Shown: positions 39,908-49,102 of the stretch, piece after piece
How the letters are laid out: every line of letters begins with the position of its first letter
Position numbering within the stretch: the stretch's first letter is position 1
DNA from: Variovorax sp. YR216
Lineage (GTDB): Bacteria; Pseudomonadota; Gammaproteobacteria; Burkholderiales; Burkholderiaceae_C
Length of the DNA: 64,000 bases
NCBI RefSeq assembly: GCF_900107745.1
Contig: NZ_FNRO01000014.1
Coordinates: 111,884 to 175,883 of the forward strand
Direction of reading: 5' to 3'
Position numbers and translations under genes: made by a program
The notes under the pieces: model-generated
What the model was told of the DNA's origin: nothing
What the model saw: only the letters and a program-made list of their open reading frames with translations
Databases searched by the model: none

Positions 39908-40899
39908 CTGATCGCGGTGACCCGCTCCGTGAGCTCACGTTCTTCGGGCATCCGCAGGCCGAGTCCGCGTGCCACCGTGGTGTTGACGCGCACCGTTGCC
40001 GGGGCCGCGGCCTCGATCACCACGGCGTTCGGTCCAGTGCTGGCGGCCAGCTTCTGGCCGAGCGCGCGCGCCTGCTGCGCCAGTTGTGCCGGGGTGGAGA
40101 CCGCCGCCGCAAGTCCACCGGAGCGCACCAGCCCGTCGCTGGCGCCGAAGACCGGCAACCCCGCGCCCGCGCCGGCACGCAGCACCGCGAGGGTGGCCGC
40201 CTGGTTGTCGCCGATCATGTCGGGCAGCACGAGCAGCGCATCGCTGCGCGGCACCAGCACGCGCAACGCCGCCGCCAGCGATTTCGCATCGGGCGCGAAT
40301 TCCACCTGCAGGTCCCAGCCGTGCGCGGCGCTTTGCAGCTCGCGCACGAGGGGCGCGGATTCGCTGGTCGCCACCACGCCGAGGCGCCGCTTGCGGGGCA
40401 TGACTGCATCGATCAGCGCGAGCTGGTCGGCCATGGCCGGGTCACGCAGCAGCACGCCGATCTGGCGCTCCGGGTGCCGCATCGCGGGGCTGGTCTTCAG
40501 GCTTTCGTAGTCGAGGCGGGTCAGCATCGCGAGCACCAGCGGGTCTTGCCCGGGGCGCTCGATCGCCGATCGCGCCGCGGCCATGCCAACGGCCATGGTG
40601 ACCGGTGCGTCTGCCGGGCGCGCGCCGCGGGCCCGCGCCGTGGCCGGGTCGCCGCCGGCGGACGCTGCTTCCGCAGCGGGCTGTCCTGCGATCAGACGGA
40701 TCAGGTCCAGGCGGCTTCCCGCCTCCTGCGTGTCGCGCAACTGGCGCACGAATTCCGCATAGGGTTCGCTCTCGTCCGCCATCAGCACGGTCAATCCCGC
40801 TGAGCTCGCGCCGCTCCACACCGTCAGGGCGCACGCGAATGCGGCGACCGCGATGGCGCGCTTCCTTCGAAGCAGAGTGGGGGAAAGCGTGGGGAACAT
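39904..40899 (-). CDS. Periplasmic binding protein of the ABC_sub_bind family, sensor partner
   Basis: A protein of about 331 residues with a signal peptide (ALTVWSGASSAG region) and a two-lobe Rossmann-like layout typical of the family that includes TrpX-like binding proteins (RRLGVVATSESAPLVRELQ, DALLVLPDMIGDNQAATLAVLRAG). No permease or ATPase is near, and the stop codon overlaps the kinase start, so it is probably a sensory co-receptor, not a transporter part. ATG 40899 is chosen as start; a TTG at 40932 lies in frame. The ligand is unknown. Confidence 0.75.
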   Translation of the reverse strand: MFPTLSPTLLRRKRAIAVAAFACALTVWSGASSAGLTVLMADESEPYAEFVRQLRDTQEAGSRLDLIRLIAGQPAAEAASAGGDPATARARGARPADAPVTMAVGMAAARSAIERPGQDPLVLAMLTRLDYESLKTSPAMRHPERQIGVLLRDPAMADQLALIDAVMPRKRRLGVVATSESAPLVRELQSAAHGWDLQVEFAPDAKSLAAALRVLVPRSDALLVLPDMIGDNQAATLAVLRAGAGAGLPVFGASDGLVRSGGLAAAVSTPAQLAQQARALGQKLAASTGPNAVVIEAAAPATVRVNTTVARGLGLRMPEERELTERVTAIR

Positions 40900-41072
40900 C
40901 GGACCGCATCCGAAATGGGTGATGGAGCCCAATGTACGGACGCGGCTGTTTGCGCGCGATAAGGCAGAGGGCTTATGTCCCCCCGGCGCGTGGTCGGATT
41001 GTGAGTGGGTCGGCGTCCCGGTTCGCGGCCTGAAGGCCTATGCCTGACGGCGTATGGACTGACCAGGCCCTC

Positions 41073-42962
41073 TCACACGAACTCGCGCACGGCGGCCAAC
41101 TGAGCCGCGATCGCCTGCCGCAGCACCTTCGGCGAGACCGGCTTGTAGAGCACCGCGACGCCCGCGCTCGCGACTTCGCGCAAGCGGTCGGGCTTGGTTT
41201 CGCCGGTGACCAGCAGGCGGGCGGTCGCGGGTCCGATGCCGTTGGGATGCCGCTCCAGCGCGGCCAGCACGTCGAGTCCGTTGTCGCCGCCCTGCAGGAG
41301 CAGGTCGCTGAGCACGACGTCGGGTGGCCTGTCCCAGGCACTCGCGAGGGCGAGCGCTTCACTGCGGCTCTGCGCGGCCATCACTTCCGCGCCCCAGTTG
41401 GAGAGCACGACCTGCAGGCCTTCGAGGATGGTGCGCTCGTCGTCGATCACCAGCACGCGGATGTTGCGCAGCCCGCCGTCATCCTCCGCCGCCAGGCCCA
41501 TGGGCAGCAGGGCCGGTGCCGGCATCGGGATCATCGGCTCGGTCGCGCGCACCACCACGCGCACGCAGGTGCCCTTGTTCGGCCGCGAGCTGAGCTCGAC
41601 GCGCGTGTTCAGCAGCGCCGCGAGACGCTGCACCGTCGCGAGGCCGAGGCCCATCCCGCGCGAATCGCGGCCACCGTGCCGGCCGCCCTGCGGCTCGACC
41701 TGGTAGAACTCCTCGAACACCCGCGCCTGGTGGTGCGCCGCAATGCCGACCCCGGTGTCCCAGACGTCGATGCGGATGCCCTTGCGGCGCCGCCTTGCGC
41801 CGATCAGCACGCCGCCTTCGACGGTGTGGCGCAGCGAGTTCGACACGAGGTTGTTGAGGATGCGCGACAGCATCACGTAGTCGCAGCGCACCCAGGCATC
41901 GGTCTTGCGCACCACCAGCCGCAGGTTCTGCTGCTCGGCCACCGCGCGGAAGTTGCGGCTGATTTCGTCGAAGAGGGTGTCGAGCGGGAAGTCCGTCCAT
42001 TGCGGCTGCAGCACGCCGGCATCGAGCTGCGAGAGGTTGAGCAGCTCGGTGAACAGCCGGTCGAGCGATTCCACGCATTCGCGGATGTGGCCGATGCGCT
42101 GCAGGCGCGCCGGGTCGGTCTCGCCGTTGGCAAGGCCGTCGGAAAAGAGCGTGAGCGCATGCAGCGGCTGGCGCAGGTCATGGCTCGCGGCGGCGAGCAG
42201 CCGGGTCTTGGCCTGGCTGGCGACTTCGAGCTGCTGGTTCTTGCGCGCGAGCTCGGCGGTGGCGTTGATGATGCGGCTTTCGAGCTGGCTGCGGCTTTCG
42301 GACAACGCGCGCGCCGCCTGGTTGAAGCCGTCCTGCAGGCGCCGCACCTCGGCCGTGCCCTCGATGGTCACCTGCGCATCCTCGCCCGCGCCGAGACGTT
42401 CCACCGCTTCGCCGAGCTCGCGGATGGGGGAGCTGATCCGCCGCGCCGCCCACCAGCCCGCAAGGCCGACGCCCACGAGGCTCGCGGCGAGCACAAGCAC
42501 CACGTTGAGCCACACCGCCTGCTTGGCGCTGCCGACCGCGTCGAGGCTCATCTCGACCATCACCTTGCCCGCGTTCTTGCCGTCGTCGCCGATGATCGGC
42601 GCGACCACCTGCAGCCCTTCGCCGCGCGCGCGGTCGGTGGTTTCCGAGTTGGCGACGATCTCGCCGTCCTCCGACCAGATCTGCACCTGCTGCACATGCG
42701 GCTGGTAGCTGCCGGATTGCGCCGTGCGTTGCAGCGCGCGGCGATCCATGTGCTGGATCTGCGATTGCGCCACCGTGGCGACCTGCAACGCCACCGTCTG
42801 CGCGTTGGCGCGGACCAGCTCGGTCACGTTCGACAGGTGCTGTCGCGTCAACACCGCGATGACGCCCAGCGTGGCGACTGTGGCCGGCAGCAGGGCAAGC
42901 AGCACGAGCTGCTGGGCCAGCGTCAGACGCAGGAGATGGAAGGCACGGAAGGACCAGTTCAT
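41073..42962 (-). CDS. Membrane hybrid histidine kinase, second of the pair
   Basis: The 629-residue kinase has two spans (about 15-38 and 165-190) around a periplasmic sensor of about 120 residues, then a HAMP linker (WWAARRISSPIRELGEAVERLGAG). HisKA with SHDLRQPLHALTLFSDG follows, then an ATPase domain with NLVSNSLRHT, DTGVGIAA and GMGLGLATV. The C-terminal receiver has VIDDERTILEG and Asp in VVLSDLLLQGG. It shares the H-box sequence and domain order with the kinase at 37904. It is divergent from two binding-protein genes across a 135-base AT-richer spacer, which suggests a shared control region. Confidence 0.92.
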   Translation of the reverse strand: MNWSFRAFHLLRLTLAQQLVLLALLPATVATLGVIAVLTRQHLSNVTELVRANAQTVALQVATVAQSQIQHMDRRALQRTAQSGSYQPHVQQVQIWSEDGEIVANSETTDRARGEGLQVVAPIIGDDGKNAGKVMVEMSLDAVGSAKQAVWLNVVLVLAASLVGVGLAGWWAARRISSPIRELGEAVERLGAGEDAQVTIEGTAEVRRLQDGFNQAARALSESRSQLESRIINATAELARKNQQLEVASQAKTRLLAAASHDLRQPLHALTLFSDGLANGETDPARLQRIGHIRECVESLDRLFTELLNLSQLDAGVLQPQWTDFPLDTLFDEISRNFRAVAEQQNLRLVVRKTDAWVRCDYVMLSRILNNLVSNSLRHTVEGGVLIGARRRRKGIRIDVWDTGVGIAAHHQARVFEEFYQVEPQGGRHGGRDSRGMGLGLATVQRLAALLNTRVELSSRPNKGTCVRVVVRATEPMIPMPAPALLPMGLAAEDDGGLRNIRVLVIDDERTILEGLQVVLSNWGAEVMAAQSRSEALALASAWDRPPDVVLSDLLLQGGDNGLDVLAALERHPNGIGPATARLLVTGETKPDRLREVASAGVAVLYKPVSPKVLRQAIAAQLAAVREFV

Positions 42963-43097
42963 GAACGGATGTCGAGCGGCGCGCGGGTCCCGTTATACGT
43001 TACCGATCGAAGAACATGGATGGAGAAAAACGACACGGGATTTGTTCAAGTTAGTTTCTAATTGTGAATTCAACCGTCCGCGTTCTTTTCCAGCCCG

Positions 43098-44183
43098 ATG
43101 CAGGCCCCGGTTCACAGCACTTACAGCGCATCGCATGCCCTGCCGGATCGGTTCCGGGTCGCGGTGCGTCGCGCGTGCGGGTGGCTGCTGCGTTGTGCGG
43201 CGATGCTGATGCTGGGGGCGATGGGTCTTCAGGCGGCTTCGGCGCAAACCCCATCGAACGCGCCGGTGCGCTTCGGCATCCTGCCTCTGGGCGGCGCCTT
43301 CGAGTCGCGCAACGACTGGGAGCCGCTGCTCGCGGACCTGAGCCGCGCCATCGGCCGCCCGGTGAGCATGCTGTCGGTGACTTCGTACGAGGCGCTCGAA
43401 CAGGCGATCCAGCGCGACCAGGTCGACATGGCTTTCCTGTCCGGCAAGATGGCGCTCGACGCCGTGACCCTGCGCCGCATGAACGTGGTCGCGCAGGTCA
43501 CGCGGCACGACGGGCTGCCCGGCTACCGCGCGCTGCTGCTCACCCGCAAGAGCGGCGACTACACCAGTCTCAAGAGCCTCCTGGCGGAGCCTCAGAAGTG
43601 GCGCATCGCGCGCGGCGAGAGCCGCTCGGTGTCCGGTTTCATCGTCCCGCAGCTGCAGCTCTTCCTGCCCAATCACATTGCGATGGAGACGCGCTTTCGC
43701 AGCGAAGTCGTGGGCACCCACCAGGTGACCGCGCTCGCGGTGGCCAACGGCGAGGCCGACGTGGCGACGAACAACACCGCGGACTTCGAGCGCTTCAAGC
43801 TCCAGTTTCCTGCCGAGGCCGACCGGCTGCAGGTGATCTGGGAGTCCGAGCTGATCCCGCACGCGCAGATCGTCATGCGGCGCGAGTACGACGACGCGTT
43901 CCGCCGGAAGGTACAGGGCTTCCTCGTCGACTACGCGAGGGGCAAGGGTCCGCGCGGCGATGCGGAGCGCGCCGTGCTGAAGTCGCTGCACGACCTCGCG
44001 GGCTTCGTCGCGGCGGACAACACCTCGCTGATGCCCGCCGCCAAGCTGGCCTACCAGCTCGCGCGGCAGAGTGCGATGAACTCGCAGTGGGTCAACGAGG
44101 CCGCGCGGCAGGCGCGGCTGCAGCGCATCGAGTTCACCTATGCCGAGCAGATGGCCGCACTTGGTGGGGACGCGCCGCGTTGA
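43098..44183 (+). CDS. PhnD-like periplasmic binding protein, paralogue 1
   Basis: The 361-residue protein has a signal sequence (hydrophobic run ending QAASAQ) and the phosphate/phosphonate-type binding fold (VRFGILPLGGAFESRNDWEPLLADLSRAIGRPV; SYEALEQAI). It is nearly the same in layout as the next gene. No transporter genes are adjacent, and the gene faces a hybrid kinase, so a sensory role is likely. The start is uncertain: ATG 43098 gives a long N-region; a GTG at 43164 leaves a standard signal peptide. The ligand is unknown; do not assume phosphonate. Confidence 0.82.
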   Translation: MQAPVHSTYSASHALPDRFRVAVRRACGWLLRCAAMLMLGAMGLQAASAQTPSNAPVRFGILPLGGAFESRNDWEPLLADLSRAIGRPVSMLSVTSYEALEQAIQRDQVDMAFLSGKMALDAVTLRRMNVVAQVTRHDGLPGYRALLLTRKSGDYTSLKSLLAEPQKWRIARGESRSVSGFIVPQLQLFLPNHIAMETRFRSEVVGTHQVTALAVANGEADVATNNTADFERFKLQFPAEADRLQVIWESELIPHAQIVMRREYDDAFRRKVQGFLVDYARGKGPRGDAERAVLKSLHDLAGFVAADNTSLMPAAKLAYQLARQSAMNSQWVNEAARQARLQRIEFTYAEQMAALGGDAPR

Positions 44184-44190
44184 TCGCATC

Positions 44191-45201
44191 GTGAGACCCG
44201 CCTGGTTCGTGTTCGTGGGCCGCTGGGTGCTGCTGGCGGCGCTGGGCTGGCATGTCCTTGCCGGGGCGCGCGAGCCGGCCGACGCGCTGCGCTTCGGCGT
44301 GCTGCCCATCGGCGGCGCTGTCGAGTCGAAGGACGGCTGGGCGCCGCTCTTGGCCGATCTGGCGCGCGTCATCGGCAGGCCGGTGACCGTGCTGTCGGTG
44401 ACGAGCTACGAATCGCTCGACCAGGCGATCGATCGCGACGAGGTCGACCTTGCGTTGCTGTCCTCGAAATTGGCGCTCGATGCGGTGACGCAGCGGCGCA
44501 TGAACGTGCTGGCGCTGGTCAAGCGGCATCCCGGCGATGCCGACCATCGCGCGATCCTGCTGGCGCGCAAGGACGGACCGCGCAACAGCCTCGACGACCT
44601 GCTGGCACATCCTGACCGGTGGCGCCTCGCGCGCGGCGACAGTCGCTCGGTGTCCGGCTTCATCCTGCCGCAGGTGCAGCTCTTTCTGCCGCACCGCATC
44701 GAGATGGAGACGCGCTTCAAGAGCGAAGTGGTCGGCACGCACCAGGCCACGGCGCTCGCGGTGGCGAACGGCGATGCCGACGTCGCGACCAACAACACCA
44801 CCGACTTCGACCGGTTCCGGCGGCAGTTCCCGGTGGAGGCCGGGCGGCTGCAGATCATCTGGCGCTCGGACCCGACGCCACAGGCGCCGATCGTGGTGCG
44901 GCGCGACCTGCCGCCGGAACTCCAGAAGAGGCTGCGCGCCTTCTTCGTCGGCTACGGGCGCGAGCCGGGGGTGCGCGGCAGCGCGCAGCGCGAGACATTG
45001 AAAGACCTGCATGCGAGCCTCGGCTACATCGCCGCCGACAACAAGGCGCTGCTGCCGGCCGCACGGCTCGAATACCAGCTCGCGCGGCAGAGCGCCCTCA
45101 ACGCCCGCTGGGTCAGCGAGGAGGCGCGGCAGGCGAAGCTCGATCGCATCGAGCAGGCCTATGTTCAGCAGCAGTCGGTGCTGCGCGCGGACAGCCGCTG
45201 A
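44191..45201 (+). CDS. PhnD-like periplasmic binding protein, paralogue 2
   Basis: A protein of about 336 residues with clear similarity to paralogue 1 across its length, with shared blocks such as SRSVSGFI-PQ-QLFLP, METRF, SEVVGTHQ, TALAVANG and DVATNNT. A tandem duplication is therefore plain. GTG 44191 is chosen as start (RPAWFVFVGRWVLLAALGWHVLAGA signal region). An upstream ATG 44140 overlaps the previous gene by 44 bases and is less likely. It is probably co-transcribed with paralogue 1. Divergence between copies suggests different ligands or heteromers. Confidence 0.82.
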   Translation: MRPAWFVFVGRWVLLAALGWHVLAGAREPADALRFGVLPIGGAVESKDGWAPLLADLARVIGRPVTVLSVTSYESLDQAIDRDEVDLALLSSKLALDAVTQRRMNVLALVKRHPGDADHRAILLARKDGPRNSLDDLLAHPDRWRLARGDSRSVSGFILPQVQLFLPHRIEMETRFKSEVVGTHQATALAVANGDADVATNNTTDFDRFRRQFPVEAGRLQIIWRSDPTPQAPIVVRRDLPPELQKRLRAFFVGYGREPGVRGSAQRETLKDLHASLGYIAADNKALLPAARLEYQLARQSALNARWVSEEARQAKLDRIEQAYVQQQSVLRADSR

Positions 45202-45215
45202 GCGGCGGCGGCGCT

Positions 45216-46085
45216 TCAGCCCAGACCCGCGTAGAGCGCATCGATCACCGCCGGATCGACGTTGAGGTCGAACTTGCGTGCGAAGAGCGCGGGCGATTGC
45301 CGCATCTTGTCGAGGTCGGATCCGCGCATCACCCGGGGGATTTCCGGGCCCGAGTGCCAGTCGATGTATCTCAGGTGGTCGTTGCGGACTTCCACGTCCT
45401 GCACGAAGTTGAAGATCAGGGTGTGGAAGAAGATCTCGTCCGAGCAGCGGGTCCACCGGAACTTGCGCTCGTACCAGGGATTGGCGTCGAGCCAGGCGAG
45501 CATCTGTTCCACGCAGTGGCCCGAGAGGTTCAGCCACTGGCCGCCGCCCCAGTATTCGACCGGCAGCCGCGGCCGTCGCCCGACCTTGCGCATCGCCGGA
45601 ATCAGTAGCCGCCGGTTGAGCCGCTCCAGCAGGATGTTGAGCTTGTTGGCGAGCGGATGGGCGGGCCCCCGTGACAGCACCTTGGGATAGAAGAAATCGA
45701 GTCGGTCGAAGCCGCCGTTGTCGGACCACTGTGCACGCGGCATCGCATGGTGCTCGAAGAACTCCTGGTCGTTGGCCGCGAAGAAGCGGGTGATCTCATG
45801 CAGCGGCTTGAGCGGCACGTCCTCGCCGGAAATCAGCAGGTACCGGTCGAAGCCGATCCGCGCGGCCTGCCGGAACAGAAACAGCGTGGCCTCGTTCAGG
45901 CTGTGGTGCCCCCAGTAGGCCTTGTACTCGCTGTAGAAGTGGACCCGAGGCGAATCGGGCTGGATCGCGAGCTTCGACCGTTTGTCGGCGTGGATGAACA
46001 CCTCGTACTCGCGGGAAAGGAACTCGACGAGGCGCTTCTGCTGGTCCGTCCACTTGTGCAAAAGGATGAGCACGGCGATTCGCAT
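45216..46085 (-). CDS. Beta-1,6-N-acetylglucosaminyltransferase-like (core-2/I-branching) glycosyltransferase
   Basis: This 289-residue GT14-like protein begins with RIAVLILLHKWTDQQKRLVEFLS. It carries the GEDVPLKPLHEI and SDEIFFHTL segments of the core-2/I-branching family. In bacteria such enzymes usually add sugars to surface polysaccharide; the acceptor here is unknown. ATG 46085 has GAGGAAAG ten bases upstream; a longer in-frame start at 46136 lacks one. It stands alone and points away from the tagF gene across a 216-base AT-richer spacer, where I could not settle a promoter. Confidence 0.82.
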   Translation of the reverse strand: MRIAVLILLHKWTDQQKRLVEFLSREYEVFIHADKRSKLAIQPDSPRVHFYSEYKAYWGHHSLNEATLFLFRQAARIGFDRYLLISGEDVPLKPLHEITRFFAANDQEFFEHHAMPRAQWSDNGGFDRLDFFYPKVLSRGPAHPLANKLNILLERLNRRLLIPAMRKVGRRPRLPVEYWGGGQWLNLSGHCVEQMLAWLDANPWYERKFRWTRCSDEIFFHTLIFNFVQDVEVRNDHLRYIDWHSGPEIPRVMRGSDLDKMRQSPALFARKFDLNVDPAVIDALYAGLG

Positions 46086-46301
46086 GCGGTCGATTCTTTC
46101 CTCGCCGGGACTTGCCGGCAGATGGTTTCGTTGCATAACAGACGGAAATTGACCCTTCCATTTGTAATCGAGAAATCGATCGGCGGGCGCTTTCTAGGCC
46201 CTTTGCATTACCCTGAGCGTCTTCGGCGCCTTACGCCATCGGCCAGATGTGTTTCTGCGCGCCGTCGCCGGAAACTGCATGTTTCCAATGTCGGAGTGGT
46301 T

Positions 46302-46952
46302 GTGCACGAGCAGACGAGTTCCCTCTTTTCAGGCGCGGCGCCGGGCTGGCTCGGCAGGCTGCCGGGCATGGGCGACTTCTCGCACCGCCGCTTGCCGCAG
46401 AGTTTTCGCGAGGCTTGGGGCCGCTGGCTGCGCGCCGGGATGGCGCGGATGCAGCAGAGCCACCCGCACTGGCCCGACCACTACCTGGAGGCGCCGCGGT
46501 GGTGCTTCGTGCTCGGCAACGACGTGGTCGATGCGCAAGGCTGGGTCGGCGTGATCGTTCCCTCGGTCGACGAGATGGGGCGCCATTTCCCCTTCACGCT
46601 TGCGACCGAGCTGGGGTCGGCCGAGAGCGAACTTCGCGGCGATGCCCTGGCACGCCTGCGCCACTGGTGGGTGCTGGCGAGCCGCGCCGCGCGCGAGGGC
46701 ACGCGGGAGCACCTCGACGCGGTGCGTTTCGAGGTGTTGCTGCATCAGCTGTTCGCGGCCGGCGGAACCGAGGCCGACGACTCCGGCGCGACGCTGGCGC
46801 TGCCGGTGGTCGGCCAGTCGCTCTGGCTGACCGATCCGACCGCCGAGCACGGGCTCGGAATGGCCGGCCAGGAACTGCCGCAGGACGATCAGTTCGACGC
46901 ACTCTTCGGCTGCGCGGCCGGGGCGGAAGCGCCCGGGCCGAAAGAGCGGTGA
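46302..46952 (+). CDS. tagF: TagF-domain protein, type VI secretion associated
   Basis: A 216-residue protein beginning after a GGAG site five bases before GTG 46302. The sequence GWLGRLPGMGDFSHRRLPQSF is the N-terminal mark of the TagF/ImpM family, and the length is typical. TagF is a post-translational negative regulator of the type VI secretion machine and works with the PpkA/PppA pair. Such a pair is encoded just downstream here. No core secretion genes other than TssL/TssM-like ones are in the window. The adjacent gene on the other strand is a crotonase. Confidence 0.85.
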   Translation: MHEQTSSLFSGAAPGWLGRLPGMGDFSHRRLPQSFREAWGRWLRAGMARMQQSHPHWPDHYLEAPRWCFVLGNDVVDAQGWVGVIVPSVDEMGRHFPFTLATELGSAESELRGDALARLRHWWVLASRAAREGTREHLDAVRFEVLLHQLFAAGGTEADDSGATLALPVVGQSLWLTDPTAEHGLGMAGQELPQDDQFDALFGCAAGAEAPGPKER

Positions 46953-46971
46953 GGCCGAAGGTCGGCCGAGA

Positions 46972-47763
46972 TCACCCTGCGCCGAACTGCCCGTGCCGCC
47001 CGGCGCCGCGCACGAAGCGCTCGGCGCCGGCTTTGCCCTCGGCAAACACCGCCGGTACGCCGTTCGCGCCTTCCTGCCGCAGTGCGTCGGCAAGCGGCAG
47101 GTTCCACTGCGCGTAGGCGGAGCGCCGGTCGGTGAGCATGCACTGCTGCGGAAACGCGGCGATCTCGCGCGCGAGTTCCCGGGCCGCCGCCAATGCGCCA
47201 CCGGGCGGGGTCACGCGATTGACCAGACCCATGGCGAGCGCCTCGGAGGCGGGCACCGCACGGCCCGTGAGGATCAGGTCGAGCGCGCGTCCCATCCCGA
47301 CGAGACGCGGCAGGCGCACCGTTCCGCCGTCGATCAGCGGCACGCCCCAGCGCCGGCAGAAGACGCCGAACACCGCGTCCTCGTCGGCGACGCGCAGGTC
47401 GGCCAGCAGCGCGAGTTCGAGGCCTCCCGCCACGGCGTAGCCGTTGACCGCAGCGATCAGCGGCTTGGAAAGCGCCATCCGCGTCGGCCCCATCGGTCCG
47501 TTGCCGCTGCCGTCCGGCGTCAGTTCGTTGCGCAGCGCCGGATCGGCCACCGCGGCGAGGTCTGCGCCCCCGCAGAAGTGGCCGCCGGCGCCGGTCAGGA
47601 TCGCGACGCGCAGGGTCTCGTCGGCCTCGAAGCGCCCGAAGGCGGCGCGCAACGCGGCAGCCGTGGGGCCGTCCACCGCATTGCGCTTCGCAGGGCGGGA
47701 GAGTGTGATCGTGCAGATCGCTTCGTCCGCGTCGAAAAGAACGGTTGGGGAGGCGGTGTTCAT
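46972..47763 (-). CDS. Enoyl-CoA hydratase/isomerase family protein
   Basis: The 263-residue crotonase-fold protein has the oxyanion-hole stretch ILTGAGGHFCGGADLAA and AAVNGYAVAGGLELALLADLRV. The FGVFCRRWGVPLIDGGTVRLPR segment has no acidic pair in the usual two hydratase positions. The activity is therefore uncertain and could be isomerase, hydrolase or another CoA-thioester reaction. It sits between tagF and the kinase gene on the opposite strand and has no evident link with secretion. ATG 47763 is chosen because AGGAT precedes it; ATG 47772 is an alternative. Confidence 0.85.
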   Translation of the reverse strand: MNTASPTVLFDADEAICTITLSRPAKRNAVDGPTAAALRAAFGRFEADETLRVAILTGAGGHFCGGADLAAVADPALRNELTPDGSGNGPMGPTRMALSKPLIAAVNGYAVAGGLELALLADLRVADEDAVFGVFCRRWGVPLIDGGTVRLPRLVGMGRALDLILTGRAVPASEALAMGLVNRVTPPGGALAAARELAREIAAFPQQCMLTDRRSAYAQWNLPLADALRQEGANGVPAVFAEGKAGAERFVRGAGRHGQFGAG

Positions 47764-47907
47764 GGCGCTCATCCTAGGCAACATTCGGCGCCGGCGTCGA
47801 GCGGAAGCTGCAAGCGGATGCGTCCTCCGCTGTAGATCTTTAGCGTTATTTCCCGCGCGGCGCCAGCGCCGGACACTGGCGCTCCCTGAGTCATCTCCGG
47901 AGGCTGC

Positions 47908-49083
47908 GTGAATCCCCGTGCGTCGGCTCCGGCTCCTCCGGCGGGGAAGGAGGAGCCGGGTGAATCTCCGCGTTCGCTCGCGCCCACCGTGGCACCCGCC
48001 GTGCGATCGGCGCCGCGCCGCACCGGCGCGGGCCTTCTTGCGGTCGGCGCGCGGCTGGCCGAGTTCGAGATCACGCGCATCGTCGGGCAAGGTGGCTTCG
48101 GCGTGGTCTACGAGGCGTGGGATCCGGTGCTCGAGCGCGTGGTCGCGATCAAGGAATACCTGCCTTCGTCGCTGTCGGCGCGGCGGCCGGACGGCGCGGT
48201 GATGCCGCTGTCCGAGCGGCACCGGGAGACCTTCGAGCTGGGGATGCGCGGCTTCATCAACGAGGCGCGGCTGCTGGCGCAGTTCGGCCATCCGTCGCTG
48301 CTCAAGGTCTACCGGTTCTGGCAGGAGCGCGGCACGGCGTACATGGTCATGCCCTTCTATCGCGGCGACACGCTGAAGCAGGCGCTGGCGGCCTCGCCGG
48401 GTATCGCGCAGGAAGGATGGTTGCTGAAGGTGATGGACGGCGTCACGCAGGCGCTGATGGTCATGCACGCGGCGCACTGCTATCACCGGGACATCGCGCC
48501 CGACAACATCCTCCTTCTCGAAGGCTCCGGGCGACCGGTGGTGCTGGACTTCGGCGCGGCGCGGCGCGTGATCAGCGACAAGACGCAGACCATCACCGTG
48601 ATCCTCAAGCCCGGCTACGCGCCGATCGAGCAGTACGCCGGAATGCCCGACATGGCGCAGGGCGCGTGGACCGATGTGTACGCGCTCGCCGCCGTGCTGC
48701 ACGTCGCGGTGTGCGGCAGGCCGCCGCCGCCGTCGGTCGCGCGGGTCCTGTCCGACAGCTACATGCCGCTGGCGCGGAACGAGGCGCTGCGGCAGCGCTA
48801 CAGCGAGCGCCTGCTGAGCGCGATCGATGCGGGGCTCGGCGTGCGGCCCGATTCGCGGCCGCAGTCGATGGCGGCATTCCGCGAGGCTTTGGGGCTCGAA
48901 CCGGCGCCCGCGCCGATGCGTCTGGCTCCAGGCCGGCGCGCGACCGGTCCTGCGCAGCCGCAGCCAGCGCGCGCGCTGGCGACGAAACGCCAGCGCAAGC
49001 TGCTCGCGGTGGCCGCTTCCGTCGCGGCGGGCCTGCCGCTCGCCATCGCCCTCATGGTGTGGTGGGCGTTCGGCGTCCACTGA
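47908..49083 (+). CDS. PpkA-like transmembrane Ser/Thr protein kinase
   Basis: This 391-residue kinase has a Pro/Ala-rich lead-in, a kinase domain from about 52 to 315 (VGQGGFGVVYEAWD, Lys82 in AIKEYLP, HRDIAPDN with Asp195, DFG at 214-216) and one C-terminal membrane span (about 365-388). The C-terminus ends directly after the span, so there is no periplasmic sensor domain as in classic PpkA. A GTG start at 47908 has CCGGAGG five bases upstream. The next gene encodes the matching phosphatase. In type VI systems PpkA phosphorylates Fha to switch on secretion; no fha gene is here. Confidence 0.88.
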   Translation: MNPRASAPAPPAGKEEPGESPRSLAPTVAPAVRSAPRRTGAGLLAVGARLAEFEITRIVGQGGFGVVYEAWDPVLERVVAIKEYLPSSLSARRPDGAVMPLSERHRETFELGMRGFINEARLLAQFGHPSLLKVYRFWQERGTAYMVMPFYRGDTLKQALAASPGIAQEGWLLKVMDGVTQALMVMHAAHCYHRDIAPDNILLLEGSGRPVVLDFGAARRVISDKTQTITVILKPGYAPIEQYAGMPDMAQGAWTDVYALAAVLHVAVCGRPPPPSVARVLSDSYMPLARNEALRQRYSERLLSAIDAGLGVRPDSRPQSMAAFREALGLEPAPAPMRLAPGRRATGPAQPQPARALATKRQRKLLAVAASVAAGLPLAIALMVWWAFGVH

Positions 49084-49102
49084 ACCCGAGCGAGGCCAGC
49101 CG

